Positions 5,705 through 6,784 of a stretch of DNA of 6,784 bases are shown here, one piece after another; positions within the stretch are counted from its first letter, which is position 1, and every line of letters begins with the position of its first letter. The notes beneath the pieces were generated by a model. The model worked only from the letters and a program-made list of their open reading frames with translations. It was not told the origin of the DNA and searched no databases. Source of the DNA: an uncultured Bacillota bacterium (GTDB taxonomy: Bacteria; Bacillota; Clostridia; Peptostreptococcales; Anaerovoracaceae); the NCBI GenBank assembly GCA_959606705.1, contig CAUHLX010000156.1, forward strand, positions 1 through 6,784, given 5' to 3'. Made by a program: the position numbers and the translations under genes.

Positions 5705-6784
5705 ATGAATAGAGAGACGGCAAAACAACTGAATGACCGGATGGTGGAAATTTTCAACGGAGTACTGGAAATCGAGGGGCAGGTGCTGCAGAGGGCCAGC
5801 GCTCATCGGCTTTCCGTGACGGAAATCCACACGCTGGACGCCATTGGGATCGGAAGGACCAAGACCATGACACAGGTAGCCTCGGCGCTGCGGATCAGCG
5901 TCAGCACGCTGACCATCGCCATGGGCCGCCTGGAAAAGAAGGGCTTTGTCCGGCGTTTTCGCGTGGAGGAGGACCGGCGGATCGTCAAGGTGGAGCTGAC
6001 GGAAATCGGTAGAGACGCCGTGCGGGAGCACGAAAATTTTCATCTGGAAATGGTGGCCGACGCGGTGAAGGATTTGAATGAAGAAGAGCAGGAGCTGCTG
6101 CTTCAGTCGCTGGACAATATCGGCGCTTTTTTTCAGAGGAAGAAAATCCACACGATCCGAGATCCGAAACTGGTCAAGCTGGAGCCGCTGAACCTGGGGG
6201 GACGGAACATCCCGGTGCCGATTTTTCAGGGCGGTATGGGGATCGGGATTTCCTTGGACCGACTGGCGGCGGCAGTCTCGGCCTGCGGGGGAGTCGGGGT
6301 GATCTCGGCGGCACAATCCGGTTTTATGGAAGAAGACTTTTATACCGATCCGCTGGCGGCCAATACGCGTGCGCTCAAGAGGACGGTTCGCGCCGCCCGG
6401 AAACGGGTGGAGGGCATTGCGGGCCGCGGCCCTATCGGCGTAAACATCATGTGCGTGGGCAGTCATTACGATGAATTGGTTAAGGCGGCGGTGGAAGCCG
6501 GGGCGGAACTGATCATTTCGGGTGCCGGCTTGCCCACCGGACTTCCGGGATGCTGCCCGGATCGTCGGGTAAAGCTGGTTCCCATCGTCTCCTCGGCCAG
6601 AGCCGCCTCGATTATCATGAAGAACTGGTCTAAAAAATTTGACCGAGTCCCTGATGCTCTGATCTTTGAGGGTCCTTTGGCCGGCGGCCATTTAGGATTT
6701 AAGGAAAGTCAGCTGGAAGAAGCGCAGGAGCACTTTTATCAAACGATTTTCGAGATCCGTCAGGCGGCGGCGGACTACGGAGGC
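5705..6784 (+). CDS. MarR (FabT-like) regulator fused to NMO/FabK-like FMN oxidoreductase (3'-truncated)
   Basis: One frame stays open from ATG 5705 to the window edge (360 residues seen). Residues 1-145 are a whole MarR domain: N-terminal dimerisation helix, HRLSVTEIHTLDAI, recognition helix SVSTLTIAMGRLEKKGFV (66-82), wing EEDRRIVKVELTEIG and C-terminal helices ending near LDNIGAFFQ. After a linker (146-160) an NMO-family TIM barrel begins: IFQGGMGIGIS (FMN site, 173-183), GVNIM (245-249), SGAGLP (272-277), VSSARAA (296-302) and EGPLAGGHLG (322-331), with His329 matching the catalytic His of FabK and NMO. The rest of the barrel is off-window. The start has only a weak Shine-Dalgarno (GGAAAG, 5688-5693), 31 nt after fabF. 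Placement suggests control of, and a step in, fatty-acid synthesis; enoyl-ACP reductase versus another flavin oxidoreductase is undecided. Known FabT and FabK are separate proteins. Confidence 0.88.
   Translation, partial: MNRETAKQLNDRMVEIFNGVLEIEGQVLQRASAHRLSVTEIHTLDAIGIGRTKTMTQVASALRISVSTLTIAMGRLEKKGFVRRFRVEEDRRIVKVELTEIGRDAVREHENFHLEMVADAVKDLNEEEQELLLQSLDNIGAFFQRKKIHTIRDPKLVKLEPLNLGGRNIPVPIFQGGMGIGISLDRLAAAVSACGGVGVISAAQSGFMEEDFYTDPLAANTRALKRTVRAARKRVEGIAGRGPIGVNIMCVGSHYDELVKAAVEAGAELIISGAGLPTGLPGCCPDRRVKLVPIVSSARAASIIMKNWSKKFDRVPDALIFEGPLAGGHLGFKESQLEEAQEHFYQTIFEIRQAAADYGG

Noticed and set aside
5686..5712. An 8-codon frame (MESDMANE) overlapping the start of the fusion gene, a possible leader peptide.
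   Set aside because: Very short, with poor ribosome binding site spacing and no attenuator-like structure or biased residues. Translational coupling is possible but unsupported.
5528..6691. A 387-codon minus-strand open frame opposite the end of fabF and the fusion gene.
   Set aside because: It is antisense to well-identified coding sequence, has low-complexity Arg/His/Gln/Pro composition, and has no recognisable domain. Antisense open frames are common in GC-rich genes.
1..6784. tRNA or rRNA genes, CRISPR arrays, insertion sequences, attachment sites.
   Set aside because: No cloverleaf-like segment, direct-repeat array, transposase motif or terminal repeat was seen on either strand.

Overview
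The window looks like the chromosome of a moderately GC-rich Firmicute, most likely a member of Clostridia. The grounds are strong AGGAGG-type ribosome binding sites, a TTG start on fabH, a textbook sigma-A promoter in an AT-rich island, and the gene families present (a clostridial-type AI-2E permease and a FabH/FabF/MarR/flavin-reductase fatty-acid cluster). A species cannot be named from this sequence. All genes are on the + strand and fall into two transcription units.

Unit 1 (2-3080) holds the 3' part of cysS (cysteinyl-tRNA synthetase, cut by the left edge), an AI-2E/PF01594 multi-pass membrane protein, and a YfcE/MJ0936-type metallophosphoesterase. The genes are 23 and 38 nt apart, each with its own Shine-Dalgarno sequence. 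The unit ends in a two-part hairpin with a T-rich tail (3124-3172) that reads as an intrinsic terminator.

The intergenic region 3081-3285 is a compact control region: terminator, then a near-perfect sigma-A promoter (TTGACG, 17 nt, TATAAT), then a run of four alternating TCAAA/TTTGA half-sites between the predicted transcription start and the fabH ribosome binding site. The central pair, TTTGA-CGA-TCAAA, closely resembles the FabT box of streptococcal and lactococcal fatty-acid synthesis operons.

Unit 2 (3286 to the right edge) is a type II fatty-acid synthesis operon: fabH (initiating condensation), fabF (elongation condensation), then an unusual open reading frame. From 5705 to the window edge one uninterrupted frame encodes a complete MarR-family winged-helix domain (about residues 1-145) joined by a short linker to the first half or more of an FMN-dependent NMO/FabK-like oxidoreductase (from about residue 161). 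There is no stop codon and no ATG, GTG or TTG near the joint that could start a separate reductase. The neighbourhood (fabH, fabF, FabT-box-like operator) suggests a FabT-like regulator physically fused to an enoyl-ACP-reductase-like enzyme. Such a protein could be an enzyme that also controls transcription of its own pathway. That is an inference; the fused frame, promoter and operator repeats are directly visible.
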